From Nymphaea colorata (taxonomy: Eukaryota > Streptophyta > Magnoliopsida > Nymphaeales > Nymphaeaceae): 64,000 nucleotides of DNA. The position numbers were made by a program, and so were the translations under genes. Below, piece by piece: positions 1 through 13,700 of this stretch (position 1 is the stretch's first letter; each line of letters opens with the position of its first letter). The stretch lies in contig NC_045140.1 of NCBI RefSeq assembly GCF_008831285.2, forward strand, positions 9,732,505 through 9,796,504, given 5' to 3'. The notes under the pieces are model-generated. The model saw only the letters and a list, made by a program, of their open reading frames with translations, was not told the DNA's origin and searched no databases.

Positions 1-545
1 GTGCTTTTTCAAAACTAGGGGACTCAAGATCTGCATATGATACCTTGCAATATATGATCAAAGCGACATGTCCAGCTGCTGCAGTTAAAGTGCCATGGAA
101 GCAGCGACGTTATGCATCAAGACTTGATATTCCAATACCATCCATCAATCAGCATTCAATTTCATTGGGCTCTGGAGTAGCCGGTGATGATTCTGTTGAG
201 TCTGTGCCTAGGAGTAGTGTATCTGATGCAGAGTTGAAAGCAGACACAATTTTGAGTAACTGTGATGGTAAATTTGGTGAAAATGATTGTGTCTTTCCTA
301 CCATGCCACAGGAAGTATCCCTTCAGGAGAACCAATTTTGCAGAGAAAATGTTGTGCTTAATTCTAGCAGTGAAGTTCAGTATGGCTCAATGAACCCAGT
401 CATATGTGGAAGTACAAATGTATCTCCTGTGCAATGGGGGCTCTCAGAGCGGCTTAAGAAGTTGTTGGTACTGTCTTTTAACAATGTAATTCAAGCATGT
501 GGACAGTCTGAGGACTGTGAAATGGCTGAGAGCTTACTGCAACAG
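1..545 (+). CDS. PPR gene, first visible exon (5' end outside window)
   Basis: The frame is open from base 3 to the GT donor at 546, giving 181 codons ending in LLQQ. It starts inside a PPR-like helix ([15 protein letters not shown]). A variable linker of about 110 residues follows, rich in Ser, Asn, Glu and Asp, between RLDIPIPS and the next PPR helix at NNVIQACGQ. Family members have a similar poorly conserved insertion. No start codon is assigned because the frame stays open to the window edge. Confidence 0.8.
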
Positions 546-3500
546 GTATTGCTTGACGTACTTTTTTCTTTTTCCTGTCTTGATGCTCTAGGCACTTGCT
601 ACTTAACTCTAATCTTACAATGATATTTGGGATACATAAACTGTATGCTGCTTAACCTGAAAATCCATTGAATAGCCTAAGTTAGCCTTTTTGTACATGT
701 TTCTGGTACATGAAGATTGGCTAGAATTAGTGATTGAGTTTGATTCTTTCGACATTATTTAGATACTTTTAGTTGGTTCCACGATGCTTGTTCTTCACCT
801 TCACTAATCCAGTGTGTCTTTGCACCTTTGCTTGACTTTATGGTTATTGCATCTAAGCTATGTTGCACAAACAGTACCTGAAAGGGCACAATGCCTGTGT
901 CAGCTGGGCTGGACATGGGTGTAGGTGCAGGATATGACAAACTCCTATTGTTTTGTCTATAGTTAAAGCGTCTTCCCCACAAATACTCCCAATTTACATG
1001 TTCTTCTCCAACTAACACCGCAATACGCCCGTTGACAAAAGCTTGTGCCACATGCTCATCAAAACGATTCTAAATCTTCTCACCCACATCAAATCTCTAC
1101 CATGCTTCCCTATTGCTTTGAAAATCAACACCTCAAGCTTAAAGATCAATATATACATGAATCATCGCTTCTCCAACATAATCCTAAACCTTCCCCAAAA
1201 AGCCAAGTCGCTAACATGCCTCCCTAAACATCAAATTCTAACTTCTAGCATGCTCAAACAATAATTATACATGCTCTAACAGAAAATTTACAGCACTATA
1301 GACTCGATTAAGCCTTGCTCACCCCAATTAAAGAGTTCGAACTGATGTAGTCCTCCCGGCAGCCACCTCACGAGTTAGAGAGGTCCTCAAACGGCTAAAA
1401 TCATGCAATGTCGCCACCACAACGCCTTCTATTTGCTGCTATGAAGAGAAAGAGGCAACCCCAAACTGCAATTCCAATCCAACAACCACAACTAGTGAGA
1501 AAAGTAGAACTATGCTTAAGAGGAGGAGTTCGGCTAAGGGATTGATTCTGTTGGGGGAGGCAGGGAACAACGAGGGAGGGGGAAGTTGGGACTGAGAGAG
1601 AGAGCACGAGAGCTGTGAGTGGGAGGAGGCTGGCGGTATGGAGAGGAAGTGCAGTGAGAGAAGAGAGGGCAAGTAGAGAGGGTTCAGACAGTTGGGGAGA
1701 AACGAACAGAGGGAGTAAGAGAGACCGTAGAGGGAGGTGCAAGTGAGGAGCACGAGAGAAAAGAGGGAGACGGCCAGAGAGAGGGTGCTGACGGTGAGGG
1801 GAAAAGTCTACGCAAGGGGGAGGAAGAGAAGAAGGGCGAGGAAGGAGGAAGAGGCGGAGTGTCACACCCCGACCTTTTGACACAACCATTTTTTTTTTTC
1901 TAAACATCAAACATCGAGGTGTGACTACACAACAATTCAAAAGAAATGAGCCAAGCAATTCAAAACAATGGGGCGAACTTTCATTTATAGAACAACGTCA
2001 TTTCATACAAAATCACATCCCTATACATGACAAAAATGCCCCAAAATCCTAACATTGATGCCTAACAAAATAAGACATCAATACAAACGAAGCAAGACTC
2101 GCCGACACTATACAAACAAAACCCAAAACCTCCCAGTAGGACGTGAGTGAAGCCATCTGCTCAACCTGCTGCTCAGGGTCTGCCAAAACCTGAAAAAGAA
2201 AACAACTGAAGGCTCAGCCTTCGCAGTATGGCAACAAGCCAGGAAAATACCAAACCCATCCATGTAGGGCTCAAATAAGAGAACAAATATCAAAATCATC
2301 TATCATCATGTCGGGTCAGAGTGTGACACGTAAAGGCCACTTAAATGGCCGCACTAACACAATTTCAATCTCATGCAAGGCCAGCTTAAACATAACACTT
2401 GCATTCATATCATTCAGATGCACATCAGTCATATACATTCAATCATATACATTACATTTTCATTAACTTTAGTGAATTAACAGTTCCTGTGGGTGCAACA
2501 CAGGCACGTGCACACCATGGGCGGCTTACAGCCGAGAGACAACCCCCGTGGTGGCCCATACAGTATGGATCCATTTCATCCGCTGCAGCGATAGAGCACT
2601 CAACCCTGGATGTGTGAATTCCAAGGAGAGATACTTAGCCTTCCCTAGGACACCCAGGTTGGGAAGGCGGGAGCCCACGCTCCAAGCACTTACCCTGGGG
2701 CCTTGCACCGCCTGCGCTCCGAACAGGCGAGACCAGTGGCGAAAACGGGACGTCTCCCAAACACATAGCCACATCCCACTGGCCTCTCATCTCTTAATCA
2801 TTTGTTATTATCATTAGAAAAATGCATTTAGAAACTGGCTGGCTAGCTCATGAGGTTGGTACACTTCACGAGTGCACCCACACTTCCAATTGCCTCCACA
2901 CGAGGTTTATCCATAACACTAACAGTCATAGCTAGCCGTCATATAATATGGGTACAGTTACCCTCCAATCCATTCATTTGCATTATTGCCCACAGCAATG
3001 AATATGCAACAAAATACAACATTCATATCACTTATCACATCAATCATATCTTTGAAAAACGTAGCCAAACCATAGAGAGTAGTCTCGATCTGCGATTGAC
3101 TCGTAGCTGTCCTATGCAGTTATCATTCTATGATACTTTCTAATGCATAATTGGGGTCGAGGAGACACTCAACTCGATACCCCACCTCATTTGTCCTAAA
3201 CAGATATCAATTCTAGCATGCACATGCAAATGCGTAACCTTTTCAAAATAACTACTAATAACCTTTCAAACAATTCATATCGTATATCAAAGCATGGACA
3301 AACATACATATACTCATTCACAAGACAATCAATCAAGTCACATCACAATCCTAGGATCCCATGATCCTAGGAGCACACAATCACACATTTGCCCAGGCAT
3401 GGATTTGCCTGGAATGTCGCCATACCTGTGGCGCGCTCACAAAACTCTTTAAAATTCCTCGAGCTTCGAACTCAAGGTCGACGGGACGTGCCCGGTGCAC

Positions 3501-6500
3501 CTGCAGACATAAACAAAAGGTAAGACTTCTACTAGTTATCTTAACATTCCAAATAAATACAAAACAAAATCATTGAGGCATATGTCATCGCCTCAAGAGG
3601 GTGTCGACGGGTAGTGTCGACCTACAAGCCCTCTAATAGGCTACTGTGCAACTTTTTGCCGTTTCCACCCAACATCAAAACCCCAATGCTTCGATCAATC
3701 CATCCTTAACGCATTTCTCATAAACTTTCCTTTAGTTGAAGCGTCTTCCCAACATGCACGCCCTCTTCGTACTACACATACCACCCACGACATCAAGGGT
3801 GCTCCAAGCATTCCCCAAAGGCGGTCCTACGTTTCTCCCCAACGTCTCTAACTCTACCATGCTTCCCTATTGCATCGAAAATCAACTCATCATGCTTAAA
3901 TGATCATTATAGGCATTAATCAATGCTTTTCAACATAATCATAAACTTTCCCCCAAAAACAAAATCGCTAACATGCGTCCTAATTCATCAATTCGAAATT
4001 GTAGCATGCTTAAACAATAATTATACATGCTCTAATAGGTAATATTCAATAAAATGAGTTCAAATACGCCTTGCTCACCCCAACTCAAGAATCTAGGCTG
4101 CGGCAATCCTTCCGGCAGCCACCCGCCCAAGTTCAAATGGTCCCCAAGCAACTAAAATCCTTCAATGCCGTCACCCCAAGGCCTTCTAATCACTGTTATG
4201 CGGGGAAGAACACGTCCCCTAAACTGGAATCCAATCAACAAAGATAAAATCAAATCAGACGAGAGCTAAGTTGGGGAAAAGGGGAAAACAATTAGCAAAA
4301 TGGAGAGAAAAGGGCTCATGTAGGGAACGTGAGGACAGGGGAACGGCGCTGACCAAGGGAGACTGACAGAAAAGAGGGTGAAGGAAAGAGGGTTCGGCAG
4401 AAAAAGGGAAGACGGCGATGAGGGTAAATGCGTGAGAGAAGAGGGAGAAAGCAGGTGGGGGAGTGAGGGCGAGTGAAGAGAGGGATCGTGTGGGAGAGAG
4501 CTAGTAGACAGGGGAAGGAGAGTGGTGAGGGAGAGGAAGAGAGGACGTGCGGCAGAGAGGGCAGGAGCAAGAGAGAGGCAGAGAAGGGTAAATCGCACAA
4601 AAGAGAGGGAGAGGGTTTACCAAAGCGCCGCCGTCGCAGTCGCCGCTGCCACCTCCGTCGCCGCTCCAGCCACCACCACACCGACCGCCACTTCTTCTTC
4701 TCTGTGCTTTCACGGGAGACCACCAGGAGAACGACGAAGGAGAAAAAGGGAAAGGTGAGGGAGAAGGGGCCTCGCGTCGGGCTTCTTTCCACGAGTGGAG
4801 CTCGGGTCTGGATCTGGACCCGATTCGACCCGTCCTAATAAATAAAACGAGCGTCACACAGAGAGATAGAGAGGCTTACCTGCACCACCGCCGCCGTCCT
4901 CGTCGCCACCCTGCACCACCACCGTCTTCTTCTTCTTCTCTGCACTGTCACGAGAGGCATCCAGGAGAAAGACGGGGGAGAAGAGGGAAAGGCGAGGGAG
5001 AAGGGCTCTCGCGTCGGGCCCTTCACGCCATGGATTTCAGGTCCGGGTCTGGGTCCCGATCCGACCCGACCTGCCCAAAAACAGAATAACTTTACATTGC
5101 ATCTGGCAGTCCATGATGTATGGATGGAGCTCCGGATGGCTGGAGGATTTCAGCTCCTATATATATATATATCAGCACTATGTCTGTAGCTGCACCTGCA
5201 CCCATGTGACATAACATGGCAGTGATACTGAGATACCCTTATTGTTAAACAGAGGTGCCGTGCATCTGCACCCATATATGATGTAATATGCCAGTGATAC
5301 TGAGATACCCTTGTTGGTAAACAGAGACGCCCCTCAACTCATATTCACATTTTAGCCTTTTAGGTTAAATACTTGGAAGAGAGGACCATTATGAAATGCA
5401 TATCATCTAGCTCGTATTGGCAAAGCATAAAATAAATTTAACATGTCAGAAGTTATCATAGCATAGTGACTGTGTCTGTTCCTACAAAAGTCAATCCCAA
5501 AAGATTCACAAAAAACCAAAAAGATTTAAGAACATATTAGAAAATAAAAAATTATGTTGTGATAATGGGCAAAATTATATCATCTATCAAAAGCACATTA
5601 CAATCAATTCCAACTTAAGGGAATAGATTACCCTAATCTTAACCATCACTTAACCAGACATGTTATTTGAGCAAATGTTCTATATGCGTTCAGTTTGTTG
5701 GTGACTAATTAGCTGGCTGAAGTTTAATAGTCATACTAGGCCAGCATCAGCAAGGATGAGTGGCAAACTAAGAACTTGGTCATACGTTTGCTAACCGCTT
5801 GAAAATCTGTGTGGTACATACCTGGCTTAAATGAATTTGAAGTTATGTGGGTGCACACATCTGCATATCTGTGGCTTATGCATTCTTCCTTTCAAAAATT
5901 TTGTTCTAATTTGCTAATGCCTATTCCTGAATATATCAGACAAGTTGCTTGATCCATTTAAGATTGCCTTGGTGCAGTTTTTTATACAATACTTGGTTAT
6001 TATTTTCATTTTTCTGTTCCTTTTTGAACTGAAACTGTTTATTTTGTGTTTCTTTTAGCAAAATTTGCATCTCACTACTACAGTCATGGGACTGAAATTA
6101 TTAGTTTATCTTCTTTTGGCATGCATTTTTCTTTTAAAATGCCGTTTCATGAGATATGACCGCAGAAATGACTGCATCATCCTCATGTAATTGCAGAGTT
6201 GCTGAGGAAATTGTTTAATTCAAGCTTTTCTAACGGTTGAAGATTTTATTTATTGGCCAGATGACAGACCTTGGATTAAAACCATCGAAAAACACTTACA
6301 GGGGTCTGCTTAGAGCTGTTGTCTCTGTTAAAGGCATTACCTGGGGCATGCAAGTGGTAAGATTGCAACTAAAAATAAGTGCACTCTGAAAGTTTCAGAA
6401 TATGTTAGCATAATAGCCATGAATTTTCATTTCTTATTTTGGCTTTTTTTTTTTAAAAAAAAAATGGAAACTGACAGAGGATGGAAACAAATTTTGTGGA

Positions 6501-9500
6501 GCTTTACAAGATAATTGTGTTTTGGCATAACAACAATTTGAAGGAAATATGGCACATTTTTTTTCGTTTGGGGACTCTAATTTATTTTTATCTTACTTTT
6601 TTTTACAGGTTGAAGCAATGAAAATGAAAAAATTGGCTCTTGACAATGCACTGCTTTCAATCGTTGCTGTGGGTTACAGCAAATGTTTGGAATTGGATTT
6701 AGCTGAAGGCATGCTGAATCAATTGGACGACAATTCACCAAAGTACATCTACCCATTTAACTACTTGCTTGCTGCTTGTGAGATTCAGGTAAACACATAG
6801 TTTAATGCAGATATATCCTATCAGTTATCGATATAGGAGTTTCACATTCTATAGATTTTCTTATGTAACCAACTGGTTCATTGCCATTAATTTTGTTAAA
6901 TTCAGCTGAGATGACCAGTTAATAACTTTACTATGATGAGATACTCTGAGTTATGTGCCACAGACGTCATCTTATGTCTCTTGTGTAGAGTTTATCTTAT
7001 TCTTGTGATGAATGGGAAGGAAATATTCCATGTTGCCTGTCTACGGAGAATACTCACAATTTTCGATAAGGTTTCTCAGAAATTTTCTAAAATTTTGCTT
7101 TCCTCAAGAAAAAACCAAAACATATCAAGAACCATAGAAAAGTTTGGAGATTATGTATCTTCTACTACTTCTCTTATAAATTACTGATGAGCAATCAAAG
7201 CGGTTAGACTTTTAAAGTAATAATAAAGGAGATGTACACTAAGTACATAAAAGCAAATAATTTTTTTTCTAGAAAAGGGAAATTATTGCGATATTGTCGT
7301 CACGTGATTTTGTTTCTTTTTCTTTGGACAACATACAACAATATCTAGTGAAATGATCAATGAATATCATATAGTAAGATAATCCACTTTTTGGCACAAT
7401 GGGAGATAGTCCCCATACATCCAAATGAACAAGCTCAAAGGACAGAGCTGTAAAGAAGCTTATTTGTCTGAAAGATAAGGATCTTATTTTTCCTTATATG
7501 CAATCATTACACTTGAAATTCTTGATACAAAATTTCTTAGTAGGTGACATCACAGATAATTTCCTAATATTAGGGTGTTCTTGTCTTTGCAGTAGAAACA
7601 TTGATGTCAATACTTTTGACAAAATAACAAAATGCTTCTTTGAGAATACCTAATTGTTCATGTAATAAAGATCTTCTTTTTTAAAACGTTCTCCGATCAA
7701 TCACTTGGTTTGGTGATCCTGCACCCAACATTTATTTGATGAGAAAATTACATCAAACGAAGATCCAAAATTTGTGAGACGGAAAGTAAATTAAGATTGA
7801 GTTTGGAAATATAGCTAATATCTGATATATAAAATTTTGTTTTTTCCCAAATTCCTTTTCAGAATTTCCACCTTAAACTTTCAAAGTTGTTCCATCAACG
7901 GTAAACATATTTGATGTCTTTTTTGCTTATTCAAACTTAGTCAAAAGAGATATGTTAGGCGAAATGATGCATTGGAATCAAGAAACCAAGAGATTATAGC
8001 AGGAGAGATAGAAATAGGTGTCGTTGTTGCTAGTGCAACCGAATTGGACTCTTTTATCATGGGTTGAAGAGCTGCCATAATTTGATCCAATGTTGAAGAG
8101 ATTGATGCAAGATCACACCGGTCATTTTGAACACTTGCAACCTTCTTGTTTGTTTGATCAAATTGTCTAGCATTGTCATGATCCTCCTCAATGAAAGTTT
8201 CCTCCATAATTTTGTGACTGCCCTTCATTGCTATTCCCCTCAACTCTTAAGTTTGGGTTATTGAGGCCTTATAGGACCCGGTTCATGACAAAAATGGCAA
8301 GTAACTTTGTATTCTCTCTTGTTTTGATTTTGAAAAGGAGGGGGTTTGTAAATTCTAATATTGTTTCCAGGTCTTGAGGAAGTTAGAACTTTATCTTCTT
8401 GTTGTTTAGAGACCAGAGCACTATCCACTTCTTTTGATAAATTCATTTAGTCTTCTCTACTTAGCTTTGTAAGAAGTTCATGAATAGGTAGAGCAGAAAC
8501 TAGAGACAATAAAGTCAGCCTTAGTTGTTCATGTTCAGGTCTTGAAGAAATTGGAAGAATTTAAATTCATCAACTTCATCTCTTCTAATTTTATGACATT
8601 TGTTCATTCCAAGTTTAGGGGTGAGTTGGTCTAATTGAATCCAAACGCTAGAAATTTTCATAAAATAATCTCTCACACACTTATTTCCTTGCTTGATATT
8701 TTGTACATTTTGAGTTAATAAATATTTTCGAGTTATGTTTTTTGAGTGAACATGCCCTTGAGATATTCCTAGTAAGACCCTAAACATGCTCTTCAAGCCT
8801 GATTAGATTGTTTCAATTTTGTTATCTCTACGATGGCTTTAAATCATGTTTGACTGACATTGCCTTGTTTGTTAAGAAGACTTTTGTAGGTATCATTATC
8901 TTCCTATTATATGTTGATGACATGATCATTGCAGGTAGTGGCAAAGAAAGAATTAAAAAAACTGAGAAGTTGTTGCATTAGACCTTTGAAATGAAAGATT
9001 TAGGCTATTTAACATATTTTCTTGGGATTGACGTTGCTTATTAAATCAACAATTGCAGATGATAAAGTAGTGGAAACTCTTGAAGTTGTAAGGAGTAAAA
9101 TGAAGATTGATGATGGCGTTCCTTTTGAAAGTCCTACTTCTTACAGATAGCTTGTGGGATTATTAAATCTTTGCATCACTTGTCTTGATAATTGATCTAG
9201 CTCATGCAGTTCACATAATAAGTCAATGTTCACATGCTTCAACCATAGTACATCTAGAAGAAGTTTTTCATATTGTCAGATATATTAAAGGGACAATAAA
9301 TAAGGGAATATTTCTGTCATCATCCTCTTCCTTCAATTTGATTGCTTATTTTGATGCTGATTGGAGAGGAGATCCAAATGATAGGCATTCAACCTCTGGG
9401 TTTTGCATTTTCTTTAGTGAATCTCTGTTGTCATGGAAGTGCAACAAGCAACAAAAGGTCACCCTTTCCTCTACAGAAGCTGAGTATCGTGCCATGACAT

Positions 9501-10713
9501 CTACAACAATAGAAATTGTTTGGTTATGCCAATAGTTGTTTGATATGCAAACAAGAATAGTAGAACCTACCAAGCTATGTTGTGATAATAAAAATTCTTT
9601 ATATATTGCTAGAAATCATATATTTTATAGACGTACCAAACATATAGAAATGGATTGCCATTGTGAAGAATTTCTGAAGAAAAATATTGATCTGTCATAC
9701 GTTTTCTCTGAATTCTAACTGGCTGATTTTTTTTTTCACTAAACCACTGTGCTCGCTAGATTTAATTTTCTTTTAAACAGTCTTTTGGTGATAGCACCAT
9801 AAATTTGAGGGAGTGTTAGAAAGTACCTTGTAAATACAATATATATATTATACATATGCGCATACGTATATATGTTTATCTATACGCATATATGTGTAGA
9901 GAATATTTGATTATAAATTCATATATATGTACATACATATGTTTTTATATGTATATTTGCATATAGGTTTTTTATTTTTATTTTTCAGATTCATTTTTTT
10001 AAAATTTTTCTGTTCGGCATTGTTGGAACTAGTTGTTGGCTAGCTCCAATGGCTCCTTTAAGGAGCGGCTAGCTCTTGTTAACTTTTTTCTTTTCCTTTG
10101 TTTATTAATTCCTCTTTGTGTATATATGGGCCTAAGTCTGGGCATCGGGTACCCGGTACCCAGTCCGGGTCGGCCTGATTAATTTTTTTTATTTTTATTT
10201 AATAATAATGTATATTTTATTATAAAGATGTATTTATATTCAAAAGTTTTTATTTTTATTTAAAAAAATATTTTTTTATTTTAAACTGGCCGGGCTCGGG
10301 TTTCGGGCATCGGGCCAGCCGACCCGATGCCCAGGCCTATATGGGCCACTATTCACTCTCTCATGTAAGCTGTTTTTAACAACCTTTTAGTTATTCAATA
10401 ATACCATTATCCCTTTGTTTCTTCTATTGTGTTCAGGCCTTAGTGCCTATTATTGTTCTTTTTCTATGTATTGTGATTGCTATCAGTCACGTTTTCACTA
10501 AGGTGCTACCTCTCCTTTGCTCCTTTTTTTGGTTAGGTGGTAAATGGAAGAAGGAAGAGTAGGGCACACGGACTCCTTATCTTGTAATTATATGCCACAT
10601 GAGTGCATGTACAAGTGCAGACACTGTGTGGATGTAGACATTGGTGCAGAACATTTTCAATACACACACACACATATATACATATGTATGTATTTGTGTG
10701 TGTGTGTGTGTGA

Positions 10714-10758
<45 letters not shown>

Positions 10759-13700
10759 AAAAATAAGATTTAGGCAAACAAACACATATTATTTATACTC
10801 GTAATATAACGTATAAATTACTGAACAAAATATATCGAACAATACGAAGCACGAGTGTTGTGTCCAAGCCATGTCATCTACCCACACCCTTGTTTCCTGC
10901 CATGGTGACATGGGTATGGCACCCTTCTAGGAGCATACATGTGACAAACACACACACTCACGGAAAGAGAGTGAGAGAGAGAGAGGAGGGTGAGATCCAG
11001 GTGTCTAACTTTTTGGTCTTTGTTGCATTCAACACTCATATACACGTGTCCAAGACTGATACTCATGTCAATGTCCATGCAAGATAGATGTATGGAGTCT
11101 AATTCATCAACTTATTTTGCCTCAAGCATTGCGTATGGAGCTTTCCATTATCATTCTCTGAATTTGCTATTTGTCTTCTCCATATTTTTTCATTTTATTT
11201 CCACCATACATTCTGTTAACAAACACAATTTTTTTCAGAAAAATTTCACTTTTGTAGACATTCTGGATGGCTTTTCTTGTTGCTTTTGTCCTGCAAGTAG
11301 GTCCGACTTTTTCTCCTGAACTATTTAACTTGCTGTACACAGGAAAATATCATTCCTGGTTTTCTTTCTCATCCTGACAAATGCCCCCCTAATATGTGAA
11401 CAAAGTCTGAAAACACCAGCAAATAATGAAACCTTTTATGTGTATGAAGAAATTGGTAACACCTTTTTCTGTACTGCTGCTCTTTACTTGTATTTAGCTG
11501 TACTCTTGTCATGGATGTATAAACTATCATTGCAGGATGAGCCTGAACGGGCAATTCGTGTCTTTGAAAAAATAAAACATTTGAACATCAAGCCAAATAT
11601 TAGGACGTATGAGCTGCTGTTTTCTCTACTTGGAAAGGTGAATGCACCATATACAAAGGGGAATATGCTGTCACAGATTCATGTTTCAAAGCGCATACAA
11701 GCTGTTGAGATGGATATGGCAAAAAATGAAATTCAACATAGCGCAAAATCATTGGAGAATCTGGTATTTGCATTTTGTTGTATGTCTTCTCTCTCATGTC
11801 TGTTGACTATAATTGTCCTGATGAAAAAAATATGACATGGTTTTGAGAATTAACTTTATCTACATGATATTGGTGTTCATCACAATTTTTGATCTGGTGG
11901 ATTTTGACAAAAATATGCTTAATTTTGAAGGAATACAAAAGCCAGTCATGTCTGAATATCTTATGTTTAGCTGCATATATCTCACAAAATAGTGGTTTAT
12001 TGGGAAATTTAGAAACATAAGCCAGCTTTTACTAAAGTTATGTGTCTTTTTCAAAATCCTTTGTTAATATTAGATTAATGTTGACCTAATCTTTAGTTCT
12101 AGGTGTTGATAGAAGTTTCTGCATTGTGTTTTTTGGTAGGAAAATTGGCAATCTCATGTAAACAACATTGTCCCACACTCAAGTGTTTTGAAATTGTCAA
12201 CTATGTGTCACCTATAGAAGACCTTCAGTAGATGATTCTGACGTTGATCACGCAGCCTCTGTTGACCGAACTTAGGCTGGTTTAGGAACATCTTCTTGAT
12301 ACATGCACATGTATGCATGTGTATGTACTCACAATCTCACATCATTGTCATAGACATCATGGTATTCTCGAAATATTACAATAGTTATGAGAAAGCCGAG
12401 AAAAACAAAAAAGAAAGAACTGAAAAGTTCGCATTTGTTTAAAAAAAAAAAGTGAAATATGTTAATCGTTTTTTTATCACATTTTATCCCGTTTTTATTT
12501 TTTATTTTTTCCCCTTTTTCCTTTTTCTCATTTTTTACATCAATATCATCATGAATCAATTTTAAAATCAAATGAAGTTAATTGTCATCATTGTTATCAT
12601 CATCAAAACATTCTTTTTATCATTTATATAGTTTTTCTAATGTCTTTTATTAGCTTTTCATTTATTTTATTTTTACCAAATTTTTACATTTTTTATTGTC
12701 CCAAGATTTTCTCAACATTTTCCCGAGAAAAATAACTTTGCCGAAAATACTCAAGAAAAACCTTGTCGTTAAAAACAAGAGAACAATATTTGTGACAATG
12801 ACTCACATACATAGAGACATGCTCCCTCTGGTCAAAACTCATGTAACATTAACTCTTAAAAGACATTGATGAGTCATCTCTTTAAATTAGATCACACAAC
12901 TGATACATTAGAAATGCACTGTTAGACCAGATTGTGTGGTCCATAACCTGATGTCAGTGAAATATCAATTGCCCCTTATATGCTGAAACATTCAATTGCC
13001 TAGAAATGGTTGAGGTTACCAAACTGTCCTAATGCACTGAGATGCTCAACTGCCTTATAAATAATTCAAGTTACCAGACTGTTAATACACTGAAATGCTT
13101 AAATGCTTCAATGTTGCTAATTTTTAAGCACACAAATGTTGACAAAGCTCATGGTTCTTTCTCAGATGAGAGTCCTTGGAGCTGAAGGTTTGATCAGAGA
13201 GATGATTCATTACCTTGATGTAGCAGAACACTATGTCACTGGAAATGATGCATCAGCATTTACAGCTATGTATAACACAGTACTTCATGAGCTAGTTGAA
13301 ACAAAGGAAGTAAGTCACATTTATTGAAATTTAACTTCCAACTCATACAGTTCAGAGGAGAATTTTTAATTATATGCCATTGTTCAATTGTACTTAATTT
13401 GGCAGAGTTACAAGGCGGCTGAAATTTTCAGAAAAATGAAGCTATTTAAGATTCCTTGCACCACTATGACATACAATATTATGATACACTGCTGCAGTAT
13501 GACTAGATGTTATCGTTCTGCATGTTCCCTCCTGGCTATGATGCTGCGTGATGGACTCCAACCGGTTATTCAAACTTTTACTTCTCTTATAGAGGTAACA
13601 TTACGACATTGGTAAATATTGTGCCTGTTGCTTGTAATACAAAATGGTTATTGTCATTCTGGGTTTCTAATTGCAGTTAATAATGGTATAATTATCCTTC

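Larger units (their letters stand above)
7255..10530. mobile_element. Ty1/copia remnant H, halves in opposite orientation
   Basis: The minus strand carries gag, protease and the start of integrase (8800 down to about 7260). The plus strand carries RT-RNase H (about 8850-9718), a polypurine tract and a 3' LTR beginning TGTTAGAAAG at 9814. Both halves have several stops. No 5' LTR was found, and the right LTR end is uncertain (10440-10530). Either an internal inversion happened or two degenerate copies lie back to back. Confidence 0.7.

Noticed and set aside
1401-1958. Antisense 185-codon frame
   Set aside because: Lies across the purine-rich block of an LTR; low-complexity Leu/Ser/Pro product, no domain.
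4266-5026. Several overlapping long frames on both strands
   Set aside because: All fall in GA-rich and GCC-rich LTR sequence that stays open in many frames by composition.
6549-6608. Met at 6549 as a gene start
   Set aside because: It is intronic; the exon starts after TTTTACAG at 6609 and joins in phase 0 to the preceding exon.
12981-13118. CRISPR-like array
   Set aside because: Degenerate contiguous tandem repeat without unique spacers, in a plant intron.
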